The notes: generated by a model from the letters alone, not told the origin. A stretch of DNA of 64,000 nucleotides from Acidimicrobiales bacterium (GCA_030748555.1 JASMLT010000002.1:1-64000); one strand, 5' to 3'; positions 23,535-32,622 are shown, counted from the first letter of the stretch. Made by a program: numbers and translations.

Positions 23535-25462
23535 TGGGTTTTGGTGGTGGAATTGGAGGTTTCTCAATTGGCCCTTCTTCAGTTCAATCTAACGCTGAAG
23601 CAGGACTGCCTTTTGCGGAGTTACCTGAAGACTTCTTCGAAAGAATTGACAAAGTCTTAGAAAAAGAACCCGAACACCCTGATCCAGAAATTTCCTTTTC
23701 ACATAGCAAATGGGAACGTGCACCTCTTACTCTTAAAACTTTTCTTTCTTCCCACGTTTTTTTACTTTGTCTTGCTCTTCTTTTAGTCGTCTTAGAAACT
23801 GGACTTCAGCACCTTGGGCCTCTGCTCACACAAATTGCTATCGATGAAGGCATCGCTACTAAGAACACCCAAGTGTTGCTTGTCACTTGTATTTGTTATG
23901 TGGCTTCTATAGCAGTTTCCGCAGCGGTTTCCTTTGTGCGGACTTCTTTCACAGGGAGATTAGGGGAGAAACTTGTTTATAAATTAAGAATACGAGTTTT
24001 CACTCACTTGCAAAGACAGTCATTTAGTTTTTTCACAAATGAAAAAGCAGGTGTCCTTATGACGCGTATGACAAGCGATATCGAATCTTTAACTGTTCTT
24101 TTTCAAGAAGGTCTGGTTAATTTCGCTGTTCAGATAATCACTTTGCTTGTGATCACTACCTATCTGATAGTTCTTAACCCGCATCTGGCAGTAATATCTC
24201 TTCTGCTAGTAATACCAATAAACATAGTTCTGACTTTATGGTTCAGAAAAGTTTCTATTTTTGGTTATCTCGCTGTTCGAGACAAGATCGCCGATATTCT
24301 TTCAAACCTTTCCGAAAGTCTTGCGGGTATGCGAGTAATAACTGCTTTCAATCAACGCAAATACCGTTCAGAAATGCATGACAAAATAACGATCTCTCAT
24401 TTTGAAGCAAATCTTTACACAGGCAGGGCACAAGCACTCTTTGGGCCTGGAACGGAGTCAATAGGGATCATTACTCAGGCGACAATTTTATTTGTCGGTG
24501 GGAACATGGTTCTAAAGAATCAACTAAGCATTGGCGAGTTGACCGCTTTCATATTATTTCTAACCTCTTTCTTTGCTCCGATCCAAAGTCTCGTCCAGTT
24601 ATACAATCAGTACCAGCAAGGTAGTGCTTCAATCGAGAAACTCCGAGATCTGCTTTCTACTGCTCCCAGCGTCTGTGAAAAAGAAAACGCTACCGAAATG
24701 CCCAAACTTGTTGGCCATGTTGAATTTAAATCGGTCGATTTTAATTATGAGGAAGATAAACCTGTACTAAGCGGCATTAATCTAAAAATTGAATCCGGGG
24801 AAGTTCTAGCTTTAGTAGGTCCGACCGGGGCAGGTAAATCAACTATAGCGAAACTTATTTCACGTTTTTATGACCCAGATAGCGGACAGGTTTTAATTGA
24901 CGGATACGACTTACGTGATGTTCAACTTGAATCTCTCAGGAGACAGGTTGCTGTAGTCCCTCAGGAACCTTTTCTTTTCAATGGAAGTATCAAAGAGAAC
25001 ATAATATTTGCTCGACCTGAAGCTAACGAAAAAGACATTAAAAGGGCTTGCGAAGCAGCAGGATTAACTGATTTAATTAACCGTCTTTCGAATGGAATAG
25101 ACAGTCCTGTTCATGAAAGAGGTGCCTCCCTCTCAGCGGGTGAGCGCCAACTTCTTGCACTCGCTCGTGCTTTCTTGTGTCAACCTCGACTTTTGATTCT
25201 TGATGAAGCAACCACTAATCTAGATTTACTTTCAGAGTCTTTAATAGAGGCAGCTTTAGACAATTTGCTAGACGGACGAACAGCTATCATAGTCGCTCAT
25301 CGAATTGCAACCGCTATGAGAGCTGACCGTATAGCAGTAGTCGATAATGGGTCGATACTAGAAATAGGAACGCATAAGGAACTAGTGGACTCAAAAAGAA
25401 GATACGCGACCATGTATAAGACTTGGACTGATCAAGGTGGAATGGAGTCAAGCCAAATATGA
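23534..25462 (+). CDS. ABC exporter half-transporter, partner subunit
   Basis: A 642-aa permease-ATPase with a Gly/Pro-rich N-terminal tail, an exporter membrane domain at about 70-370, and an ATPase with Walker A GPTGAGKST, canonical Walker B LLILDEATTNLD and switch His in VAHRIATAM. Its signature reads LSAGERQ rather than LSGGQ. This is the expected complement to the upstream subunit, whose Walker B is defective. The start ATG shares one base with the upstream TGA. Its end overlaps the TSUP gene by 4 bp. Confidence 0.92.
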   Translation: MGFGGGIGGFSIGPSSVQSNAEAGLPFAELPEDFFERIDKVLEKEPEHPDPEISFSHSKWERAPLTLKTFLSSHVFLLCLALLLVVLETGLQHLGPLLTQIAIDEGIATKNTQVLLVTCICYVASIAVSAAVSFVRTSFTGRLGEKLVYKLRIRVFTHLQRQSFSFFTNEKAGVLMTRMTSDIESLTVLFQEGLVNFAVQIITLLVITTYLIVLNPHLAVISLLLVIPINIVLTLWFRKVSIFGYLAVRDKIADILSNLSESLAGMRVITAFNQRKYRSEMHDKITISHFEANLYTGRAQALFGPGTESIGIITQATILFVGGNMVLKNQLSIGELTAFILFLTSFFAPIQSLVQLYNQYQQGSASIEKLRDLLSTAPSVCEKENATEMPKLVGHVEFKSVDFNYEEDKPVLSGINLKIESGEVLALVGPTGAGKSTIAKLISRFYDPDSGQVLIDGYDLRDVQLESLRRQVAVVPQEPFLFNGSIKENIIFARPEANEKDIKRACEAAGLTDLINRLSNGIDSPVHERGASLSAGERQLLALARAFLCQPRLLILDEATTNLDLLSESLIEAALDNLLDGRTAIIVAHRIATAMRADRIAVVDNGSILEIGTHKELVDSKRRYATMYKTWTDQGGMESSQI

Positions 25463-26175
25463 GTGTTATTGAAGTAGTAGCTGGCTGCCTTGTTTATGCA
25501 GTAGGTTGCACACTTCAAGGTGTTCTAGGTTTTGGTGCAAACCTTCTCGCAGTACCAATTCTCGCTCTAATAAACCCAGATTTTGTTCCGGGACCCGTAC
25601 TTTTAATAAATCCTCTACTTTCAGGTTTTTTCACTTTTCGAGAAAGAGGTCATACAGATAAGTATGGTTTAACATGGACTGTTCTGGGAAGGCTCCCTGG
25701 AATTGCTTTAGCTGTATTAGCACTTAGTCTCGTAGCAGAGGAAAGAATCGGAGTGCTTTTCGGTTCTCTTCTGCTTTTTGCAATCGCCTTAAAAGTAAGC
25801 GGTTTGAAATTCGAACGATCACAAAAAAATCTGATGCTTGGTGGATGTGTTAGTGGCTTTATGGGCACGGCAGTCGGCGTTGGGGGACCTCCGATTGCCT
25901 TGCTTTACCATGACGTTTCTGGATCTGTCCTTAGAGCAACCCTTTCTCCTTACTTCTTGATTGGAACTGCTATATCTATAAGTGCTCTTGCGGCAACGGG
26001 AAATTTCGATTCAGGAGATTTGCTAATAAGCATTTATCTTCTTCCATCAGTGTTTATAGGGATGGCTGTATCAGGGCCTCTTCGAAAAACACTCGATCAT
26101 AAATGGATAACCCCTGGCGTTTACCTCTTGTCTGGCACAGCCGCAATTACGCTGTTGGTAAGATCCTTGTTCTAG
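25459..26175 (+). CDS. TSUP (TauE/SafE) family membrane permease
   Basis: A 238-aa protein with seven or eight hydrophobic segments. GCTLQGVLGFGANLLAVPIL near the start and GFMGTAVGVGGPPIALLYHD in the second half are the duplicated TauE/SafE half-motifs. Members move sulfite, sulfoacetate or other organic sulfur or C2 compounds across the membrane. The ATG overlaps the ABC gene stop by 4 bp, so it is in the exporter operon. Substrate not deducible. Confidence 0.87.
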   Translation: MSVIEVVAGCLVYAVGCTLQGVLGFGANLLAVPILALINPDFVPGPVLLINPLLSGFFTFRERGHTDKYGLTWTVLGRLPGIALAVLALSLVAEERIGVLFGSLLLFAIALKVSGLKFERSQKNLMLGGCVSGFMGTAVGVGGPPIALLYHDVSGSVLRATLSPYFLIGTAISISALAATGNFDSGDLLISIYLLPSVFIGMAVSGPLRKTLDHKWITPGVYLLSGTAAITLLVRSLF

Positions 26176-26185
26176 TGTCAATATC

Positions 26186-26977
26186 ATGTCTCTTTTAAAA
26201 TTAACTTCGGTCAGTAAAACAGAATCAGGCACGAAAATACTTCAAAACATTGACTGGGAAGTTAATCCCGAAGAAAACTGGGTCGTTCTGGGGCCTAATG
26301 GCTCAGGTAAAACTTCATTACTCAATATCGCCTCGTTGAATCTCCATCCGAGTAAAGGTGATGTAGAAATCCTTGATCATGTTTTAGGTAAAACGGATTT
26401 GCGTTTACTGAAACCAAAAATCGGTTTTATGTCAACTTCGTTGAATTACAAGTTTAGATTCAATATAAAAACGATAGAAGTGGTAGTAACAGCTATTACA
26501 GGAGCAATTGAGCCTTGGTGGGATACTTTCAGCGCATCTGACTGGGAGCGTGCTCATCGAGTATTAGAAAATGTGGGTTGCGGGAAAAAATCTGATCAAA
26601 CATTCGGTACTTTATCCACTGGGGAAAAGCAAAGAGTTCTTTTAGCTAGAGCGCTAATGCCAGAACCGGAAATACTATTTTTAGATGAACCAACTAGCGG
26701 TTTAGATTTAGGGGGTCGTGAAGAGCTCTTAATAGTTCTTTCAAATTTAGTGAATGAAGAAAAATCTCCTCCAATGGTTCTAGTGACTCATCACATAGAA
26801 GAGATACCAGTTGGTTTCAGCCATCTTCTTCTACTAAAAAATGGTGAGAGCGTTGCGTCAGGAAAGATGAGCGAGGTCATGACATCAGAAAACATCTCTA
26901 GATGCTTTGACGTGGATACTTCTATAGACAACACCGCTGGACGCTGGAACGTTCATATCCTTAAGGGCGAAAAATGA
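26186..26977 (+). CDS. ABC transporter ATP-binding protein (ModF/COG1119-like)
   Basis: A 263-aa single ATPase domain: Walker A GPNGSGKTSLL, Q-loop region KIGFMSTSLNYKFRF, signature LSTGEKQRVLLARAL, Walker B ILFLDEPTSGLD and switch His in VTHHIEEIP. The Ser-Thr substitution at the Q-loop and the EEIP ending resemble the ModF/YlmA-type stand-alone ATPases. No partner permease is adjacent unless the TSUP protein serves, which would be unusual. Overlaps the thiamine pyrophosphokinase gene by 4 bp. Confidence 0.85.
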   Translation: MSLLKLTSVSKTESGTKILQNIDWEVNPEENWVVLGPNGSGKTSLLNIASLNLHPSKGDVEILDHVLGKTDLRLLKPKIGFMSTSLNYKFRFNIKTIEVVVTAITGAIEPWWDTFSASDWERAHRVLENVGCGKKSDQTFGTLSTGEKQRVLLARALMPEPEILFLDEPTSGLDLGGREELLIVLSNLVNEEKSPPMVLVTHHIEEIPVGFSHLLLLKNGESVASGKMSEVMTSENISRCFDVDTSIDNTAGRWNVHILKGEK

Positions 26978-27603
26978 ATACCGTGCACGCTCTTATCGTT
27001 ACCGGGGGACCTTTACCTTCTTGCGATTTTCCCCTACCTGAGACACAGTTGGTTATTGTTGCCGATTCTGGCGGTGATCATGCTGAAGAACTAGGTCTAG
27101 AAGTTGATCTAATGATTGGTGATTTTGACTCCTGCTCAGAGGAAGCAATTGAGAAAGCTAAAGAAATCCGAAGGTTTCCAGTAGATAAAGATGTGACGGA
27201 TCTGGAATTGGCACTTGCTGCTGCTATTGAAAAGAATTGTTCCTCAGTAACAATTATCACTTCAGCACGAGGAAGATTTGATCACACCTTCGGCAATATC
27301 GTCGTGGCTAGTTCAAACCGCTGGAGTGAACTGGAAATTGATTTGCTTGTTGATGATAGCTACGTAAAAATAATCAGAGATAAAGCAAAATTAACCGGCA
27401 ACCCTTCTGACAAATTGACACTACTAGCTATTGGGGGCACTGCTTTTGGTATCACCAGCAACGGGCTGAAATGGGAATTAGATGGACTTGATCTTAGTGC
27501 TGGCTCAGGTTTAGGTATTTCTAATGAATTCACAGCCCACGAAGTGGAAATTTCTGTTGCTGAAGGAGCTGTTCTCTCAATTCAATCATTCGATAACTGT
27601 TGA
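26974..27603 (+). CDS. thiN: Thiamine pyrophosphokinase
   Basis: A 209-aa protein with VIVADSGGDHAEELGLEVDLMIGDFDS split across the conserved ADxG and GDFDS motifs, then FPVDKDVTDLELAL, the K-D-x-T-D Mg/ATP site, and SARGRFDHTFGNI, all diagnostic for thiamine diphosphokinase. The C-terminal part provides the thiamine-binding beta domain. It makes thiamine diphosphate from thiamine and ATP. ATG 26974 overlaps the ABC ATPase by 4 bp, which raises the possibility that the ATPase is linked to thiamine or precursor uptake (inference). A weak CACGG/CCGTG hairpin follows. Confidence 0.92.
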   Translation: MNTVHALIVTGGPLPSCDFPLPETQLVIVADSGGDHAEELGLEVDLMIGDFDSCSEEAIEKAKEIRRFPVDKDVTDLELALAAAIEKNCSSVTIITSARGRFDHTFGNIVVASSNRWSELEIDLLVDDSYVKIIRDKAKLTGNPSDKLTLLAIGGTAFGITSNGLKWELDGLDLSAGSGLGISNEFTAHEVEISVAEGAVLSIQSFDNC

Positions 27604-27702
27604 AACCTCGCTTTTTTGGTTATTGGTTAATTCGACTTTCACGGGATTACCTGCCGTGAGATAGATTAAATTTGTGAACAGGCGCCCAAACAAATTTCAT
27701 CG

Positions 27703-29409
27703 ATGACAATCAGCGAGGAAGTATCGGGACTCTCGACTCTATTGGATGATCCGAACAATGTTTTGCGCCCAGCGGAAATTGTAATGAAACCCGCAAGTCT
27801 CGGCGCTGTAAGAATGACTCGGTTTAGTTTCAGCCGGTCAATGATCCGCCGAGCATTTAAGAATCAGTGGGAAATCAAACTCCTGGTTGTCGACTTCGAC
27901 GAGTTTGGAAGAGGACACATCATCTATCGCATTCTTGCTGAAGAGAAACTATTTCACTTCGTTGCCTTTACTTCAACCATCGATGAAGCTCTACATACTG
28001 ACCGTGTGATAGCAGATGTGTGGGATGTAACCGCAGCTTTAGTAGAAGGAGAAATAGATAATGATTTACTCCAGTTCTTGAGAGATGAAGTTCCAAAACA
28101 AGAACTAAGCCGCCTCGATCCTCGAGTACTTGTATTAACCAGAGGGAACCGAAGTATTCGATTTTATGACTATTTGGTCGAACGTTTAGCGGATGGTAAA
28201 CAACCAGAGTCAAAAAAACTAGGTGATGCCGGTTACATAATGAGAAGTACAGCTTTCTATGGCAACGGAAAATTTGGCATGCGGTCGTTTTTGGGTTTCG
28301 AAGATCAACATCCACTTTCTGCCCCTTACAGGGCACAGTTTCTCGCTGCATGGCTTTTCAGGGAAGTTAGTTATGAATCGGTAGAGCATTGCGCTAAAGC
28401 AAAGAACCCTAATGCTGTCAGTTTTAACGATGAATGGAGTTGCTTTTTTGGTTTAGGCAATGCAACAGGTTTAGGTCTAGTTCCCTGGGCCATGAAACAC
28501 CCTGGAGAATTGAATTCGTGGGTTGCTATAAGAGAATTGGCTCTTTCTAACGTTCGTTCCCTTAAAGGCTCAACGCAAAGTAAGCAGATTCTTGAGGAAT
28601 GGTTTGATAAGGCTTACCAATATTTCTCCTCACTTGGTGGCGATGATCGCTGGCCTTGGATGGGACCTGATTCTCTGGCAAAAGCAACTTTACTTATCCA
28701 TGACACCTTCCGTTCTTTAAGCGGAAACGACTTTCCTTTCGACGATCTTTATTTGTGGGCTGAAAAGCAAGATATTGAAATCACCGAATTAGTGATTTCA
28801 TTGTTGCTGGAACTCGACAACACGGATGACGAAGTCATCGACAGTCTTCTAATAGTAGGAAACGAAAAAACAGCGAACTTCAATGCCACAGTTGAAGACT
28901 TAAAAAAAATAATTGATGAAAGGTACTTCTGGTTGAACGAACTCAATCTGGATGAAACAGAAGCTGAACACTACTGGTGGGTTATGTCTGACAATGCTGA
29001 GGAACCACGTCGTGCTGAAAGATCTGTTATTGACCCTGCACACAGAGAAATACCAATAGATATTTCTTTGCGAATCAACAAATTGATTAGAGATCTATGC
29101 GAAGCAGATGAAAGTATTTCTGCAAGCGAATTTCTCCACTCTTTCCCAGAACATGGTATTGCCGTCAAACGTCTCCTCGATGATTCCGGGCCTTACAGCG
29201 AACCGAGAGAAAACGTTTGCGATTTTAAACACCTCCCATTGAACCTGCAACGATTTCAACTAGCCATGTATGGAATGGACAACTTCTCCCCACAGTCGAC
29301 AGACTGGCTGAGGGTAACACTTTTCCAAGGAGCCCCTAGAGTGTCAGAAATTGGTTTAAAAGATTCAGATAAATGGATTTTACCTAGACAACCGGGAGGT
29401 CTCGTCTAA
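27703..29409 (+). CDS. Unknown 568-aa protein, first gene of a dipeptidase/DUF3726/Ldh2-type operon
   Basis: I do not recognise a family. It is soluble, with no signal peptide or membrane segment. The N-terminal third has alternating strands with MTRFSFSRSMIRRAFKNQW and LLVVDFDEFGRGHIIYRIL; the middle is rich in aromatic residues (FNDEWSCFFGLGNATGLGLV, DDRWPWMGPDSL); the C-terminal third has long acidic helices and HYWWVMSDN. The middle's catalytic-looking Trp/Asp content could fit an enzyme, but no motif was assigned. The stop shares one base with the ATG of the dipeptidase-like gene, showing tight co-expression. Confidence 0.75.
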   Translation: MTISEEVSGLSTLLDDPNNVLRPAEIVMKPASLGAVRMTRFSFSRSMIRRAFKNQWEIKLLVVDFDEFGRGHIIYRILAEEKLFHFVAFTSTIDEALHTDRVIADVWDVTAALVEGEIDNDLLQFLRDEVPKQELSRLDPRVLVLTRGNRSIRFYDYLVERLADGKQPESKKLGDAGYIMRSTAFYGNGKFGMRSFLGFEDQHPLSAPYRAQFLAAWLFREVSYESVEHCAKAKNPNAVSFNDEWSCFFGLGNATGLGLVPWAMKHPGELNSWVAIRELALSNVRSLKGSTQSKQILEEWFDKAYQYFSSLGGDDRWPWMGPDSLAKATLLIHDTFRSLSGNDFPFDDLYLWAEKQDIEITELVISLLLELDNTDDEVIDSLLIVGNEKTANFNATVEDLKKIIDERYFWLNELNLDETEAEHYWWVMSDNAEEPRRAERSVIDPAHREIPIDISLRINKLIRDLCEADESISASEFLHSFPEHGIAVKRLLDDSGPYSEPRENVCDFKHLPLNLQRFQLAMYGMDNFSPQSTDWLRVTLFQGAPRVSEIGLKDSDKWILPRQPGGLV

Positions 29410-30362
29410 TGCTCGTAGATGGTTTAGAAATAAACAATTGGAACCGAACAACAGTAAAAGAAGTCAGATCTGGCGGGATTGACGTAGTTCACGCTACTTG
29501 TGGAGTCTGGGAGGACTTAGCGGGAGCAGTTACCAAAATCGGAGATTGGCGGCACTTTGCCCGTGAAAACTCTGATCTCGTCAGAGTCGTAAGAAATGTT
29601 CAAGAAATGCATCAAGCTAAAGACGAGGGGGTTCTAGGAGTGATTCTGGGTTTTCAAAATAGCTCCATGCTGGGAGATGATCCTGAGATGGTAGGCGTTT
29701 TTGCGGATCTTGGAATACGAATAATTCAACTCACGTACAACATTTCAAATCATCTTGGATCTAGTTGCTGGGAACCTGAAGACAGTGGACTAACTAGAGT
29801 GGGTCATCGCATGATCAGTGCCTTCAACACATCTGGGGTGCTTATTGACATTTCACATGTTGGAAACCGAACTGGTCTTGAGGCTATAGATAGTTCTGAA
29901 AAGCCTATTGCAGTAACTCACGGCAACCCTTCCTCTTTTTGTGACTCCCCGCGCAACAAACCTGACCATCTGATTGAAGCTCTTGCAGATCGAGGCGGCA
30001 TTATAGGTTGTACTCTCTACCCTCTTTTCATGGGGGGAGACACGATTACACGTCTTGATTGGTGCCATATGGTCGCAGATACTGCAGAAAAGATCGGTGT
30101 CGAGCATGTAGCGATTGGCAGTGATTCAGTAGTTGGGTGGGCACCTGATGCTTTAGGTTGGATGCGGAGTGGACGATGGGATAGGCCAAAACAAGTTGAA
30201 GATATACCCACTTTTCCAACTTGGCCTGAATGGTTTAAGGGGCCAGAGGATTTTGATTCATTATCTGAAGGGCTTTCTGAAGTGGGTTTCTCTTCAGATG
30301 AAATTGCTTCAGTCATGGGGTCTAACTGGATTCGTTTGTTCGAAGATGTGTTCAATGAATGA
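29409..30362 (+). CDS. Membrane dipeptidase (M19)-like amidohydrolase, atypical metal site
   Basis: A 317-aa TIM-barrel protein of the renal dipeptidase family. Later zinc ligands are present: DISHVG, THGNPSS and IGSDSVVG. The N-terminal HxD of the family (DGHND) is replaced by DGLEI, and the bridging Glu is Gln in LGFQNSS, so only one metal site may be complete. As I recall, a bacterial subfamily shares DGLxIxNW and GFQN, so this looks like a conserved variant rather than decay. No signal peptide. It overlaps the gene before by 1 bp and the gene after by 8 bp. Substrate unknown. Confidence 0.83.
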   Translation: MLVDGLEINNWNRTTVKEVRSGGIDVVHATCGVWEDLAGAVTKIGDWRHFARENSDLVRVVRNVQEMHQAKDEGVLGVILGFQNSSMLGDDPEMVGVFADLGIRIIQLTYNISNHLGSSCWEPEDSGLTRVGHRMISAFNTSGVLIDISHVGNRTGLEAIDSSEKPIAVTHGNPSSFCDSPRNKPDHLIEALADRGGIIGCTLYPLFMGGDTITRLDWCHMVADTAEKIGVEHVAIGSDSVVGWAPDALGWMRSGRWDRPKQVEDIPTFPTWPEWFKGPEDFDSLSEGLSEVGFSSDEIASVMGSNWIRLFEDVFNE

Positions 30363-30885
30363 AGCAAACATTCTTGTGGCTCCAAGAGAATTAAAGGACC
30401 AAGTCGAAAGGGCCAGTCGTGTTCTTGGTTGTGAAGCTAGTGTTGCTGATCGTTTAGCTGAAGATGTGACTTTCTGTGAAATTAACTACGGTCAAGGAAT
30501 TTCTTCTTGGTTGCAAATAGCAACCTTGGATCCAATAGCTTTAGGTGAGGTTTTGAGAAGTTCACTTCGATTGAGACTGCCAACAGGTACTAAATCTCTT
30601 GATGTGCATTTTGATCCGCCTGTTTTATTTGTTTTACTCGCGCTTACTTTACACAATCAAGAAAGTTGTGGGGTCACTTGGTCGTGCGATACTGAAATGA
30701 CTTGTGGTAGTTCCCCAGTTACCTCCGTTCATCTAAGATCTGATGCTTCTCCTTCCCCATTAACGAATAAGAAGACAGTCGATGCTTTATCAACTGGGTT
30801 AAAGGTTTCACTTCCTGAATGGGAGCAATTAAACGAAATTGCTTCTCAGTTTCTTATGTCAGAGGAGGTTTTGGATGCCTCTTAA
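30355..30885 (+). CDS. DUF3726-like protein
   Basis: A 176-aa protein. The N-terminal MNEANILVAPRELKDQVERA and GCEASVADRLAEDVTFCEIN, with a helical Ala/Glu/Asp-rich start, match the DUF3726 proteins I recall, which occur next to dipeptidase and Ldh2 genes. No catalytic motif is evident. ATG 30355 is chosen because it overlaps the upstream stop by 8 bp; the frame is open further upstream but inside the dipeptidase gene. The next gene starts 36 bp downstream. Family assignment is from memory and moderate. Confidence 0.6.
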   Translation: MNEANILVAPRELKDQVERASRVLGCEASVADRLAEDVTFCEINYGQGISSWLQIATLDPIALGEVLRSSLRLRLPTGTKSLDVHFDPPVLFVLLALTLHNQESCGVTWSCDTEMTCGSSPVTSVHLRSDASPSPLTNKKTVDALSTGLKVSLPEWEQLNEIASQFLMSEEVLDAS

Positions 30886-30920
30886 AACAGGTACCTCATC
30901 TAAAGGAATGGCCTATAACA

Positions 30921-31913
30921 ATGGGTAGAAACTTGCTAGTATCCCTCGATGAAATAGAAACGACCACAAAAAAGGCACTTGAAAGTCACGGTGCCTCTGT
31001 TGAAGTTGCTTCTCTGGTAGCTCATGCTGTTCGTACTGCTGAAGAAAGAGGAAACAAGATATGTGGCCTCTACTATGTTGAGAGCTATTGCCTTCAATTA
31101 AGAACAGGTCGAGTTGATGGTGCAGTTGAACCTGTCGTTACTAACAATAAACCTGGAACTGTAAGAGTGGATGGGCGATTCGGTTTTGCTCAGTCGGCTT
31201 TTGCAGCAGGTTTCAATAAAGCTATAGAGGTAGCTCGTAGCAATGGGATATGCGGCTATTCGGTTGAACACACGCAAACTTGTACTTCTTTAGGATATTT
31301 CACAGAGCAACTAGCCAAATCGGGAATGTTAGCTATAGGGGCAACCAATGCTTCTGCAGTAGTAGCCCCTCCGGGTGGTTCAGTACCTGTGCTTGGAACT
31401 AACCCAATTGCTATGGCAGTACCAGATGGTAAGGGAGGAATATCTTTCCAATTTGATTTCAGCACAAGTGCTATAGCGCTAGGTAAAATTACAATGGCAG
31501 CCGCTGCCAATGAACCGATCCCTCTTGGTTGGGCAGTCGATAAAGATGGAAATCCGACCACCAATGCTAAAGATGCTCTAGAAGGTTCCTTGCTTTCTGC
31601 AGGTGGATACAAGGGTTATGGTCTTGGACTCATGGCAGAACTGTTAGCTGGCGCATTAACCGGTTCGAGGTTGAGTATCGAGGTTCCGCCTTTGAAGACA
31701 CCTGAAGGCGAACCTCATGACCTGGGTCAGTTCTACGTAGTAATTGATGTAGAAGCTTACGATGACATGTTTATGCAAAGACTAGAAAAACTGGCTGATG
31801 CAATTGAATCACAAGCAGGTGCCCGCCTACCTGGTGCAAATATTCCTACCCCTGATGAAGTCGAAGTTGATGATGTTTTATGGTCAACCGTAAAACATCT
31901 TTCCAGCAACTAG
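30921..31913 (+). CDS. Malate/L-lactate dehydrogenase (Ldh2)-family protein lacking usual catalytic histidines
   Basis: A 330-aa member of the NADP-dependent Ldh2/DpkA fold: VPVLGTNPIAMAVPDGKGG and GYKGYGLGLMAELLAGALTG are conserved cofactor and core segments. The family SHG near residue 48 is ICG here (Cys48), and the usual NHFG reads QTCT (119-122). With both conserved histidines missing, ordinary keto-acid reduction is doubtful; it may have a different reaction or act as a binding protein. ATG 30921 gives a normal N terminus; the frame extends upstream without a good site. Convergent with the next gene. Confidence 0.8.
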   Translation: MGRNLLVSLDEIETTTKKALESHGASVEVASLVAHAVRTAEERGNKICGLYYVESYCLQLRTGRVDGAVEPVVTNNKPGTVRVDGRFGFAQSAFAAGFNKAIEVARSNGICGYSVEHTQTCTSLGYFTEQLAKSGMLAIGATNASAVVAPPGGSVPVLGTNPIAMAVPDGKGGISFQFDFSTSAIALGKITMAAAANEPIPLGWAVDKDGNPTTNAKDALEGSLLSAGGYKGYGLGLMAELLAGALTGSRLSIEVPPLKTPEGEPHDLGQFYVVIDVEAYDDMFMQRLEKLADAIESQAGARLPGANIPTPDEVEVDDVLWSTVKHLSSN

Positions 31914-31926
31914 AGATACTCCGAAC

Positions 31927-32523
31927 CTAAAGAGGGTTCTTCTCGGATATTCGTATCATTCGAGCTGCATCCACCGGTAAAAGATTTTTTTCAGGTGGGG
32001 GTGAAATACCTTTAGAGATTAAAGAAGTTGTTAATTCGTTTATAGTTCTGAAATTCAAATAGCCTTTCATTCCTCTATGAACTACCGACCGAGAGTCAGC
32101 GACCCATAGCAACCATTCAGTTAAAAGTGGTATCTGAATAGTAATTCTTGCTTTTTTTCCAGAGTGAGTCTCATATATAACCGGAGGATTCTTCCTGCGG
32201 CTCCAAGCTTTTAAGTTTTTCTGAATTTCCTCTTCTTTTACTTTCAGTTCTTTGGCGAATTTTTTCAAATTGCCTTTACGTTCAATAAAACCCAAAGAGT
32301 CAGGTCTAGCTCCTGCTAGATCAACTAATTTAAACCATTGACTTTGGAAATCCGAACCTCGCATCCCGTAACTTCTGATTGCAACTTTTTTTTCACTAAG
32401 AACGCTTAAAACTGGAGCCCTGATTGAACTGCCTAAGAGATCTGAAGGAGAACAAGAACCAAAGCGTTGAGCAGATTTAAATCTCTCGATCGCTAATTCT
32501 CGATTTTTTTCTAAACCTGCCAT
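31927..32523 (-). CDS. Conserved-looking protein of unknown function (198 aa)
   Basis: Not recognised. The protein is basic, has no membrane segment, and contains RSYGMRGSDFQSQWFKLVDL, a predicted helical stretch KKFAKELKVKEEEIQKNLKA resembling a helix-turn-helix, then a Trp-rich amphipathic part LLTEWLLWVADSRSVVHRG. DNA or RNA binding is a guess. It stands alone on the minus strand, 100 bp beyond the end of a frameshifted small gene, convergent with the Ldh2-like gene. Confidence 0.65.
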   Translation of the reverse strand: MAGLEKNRELAIERFKSAQRFGSCSPSDLLGSSIRAPVLSVLSEKKVAIRSYGMRGSDFQSQWFKLVDLAGARPDSLGFIERKGNLKKFAKELKVKEEEIQKNLKAWSRRKNPPVIYETHSGKKARITIQIPLLTEWLLWVADSRSVVHRGMKGYLNFRTINELTTSLISKGISPPPEKNLLPVDAARMIRISEKNPL

Positions 32524-32622
32524 TACATAAGGTTACGACCTCATAGAAGACCACTGAGGGAGCCTCAAAATTAAGCTATTTTAAAGCACTTAAAAGTCAT
32601 TAATTAGATCAATAACCAGATT

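Noticed and set aside
27639-27659. Riboswitch or terminator after thiamine pyrophosphokinase
   Set aside because: Only a 6-bp stem with no U tract and none of the TPP riboswitch core motifs.
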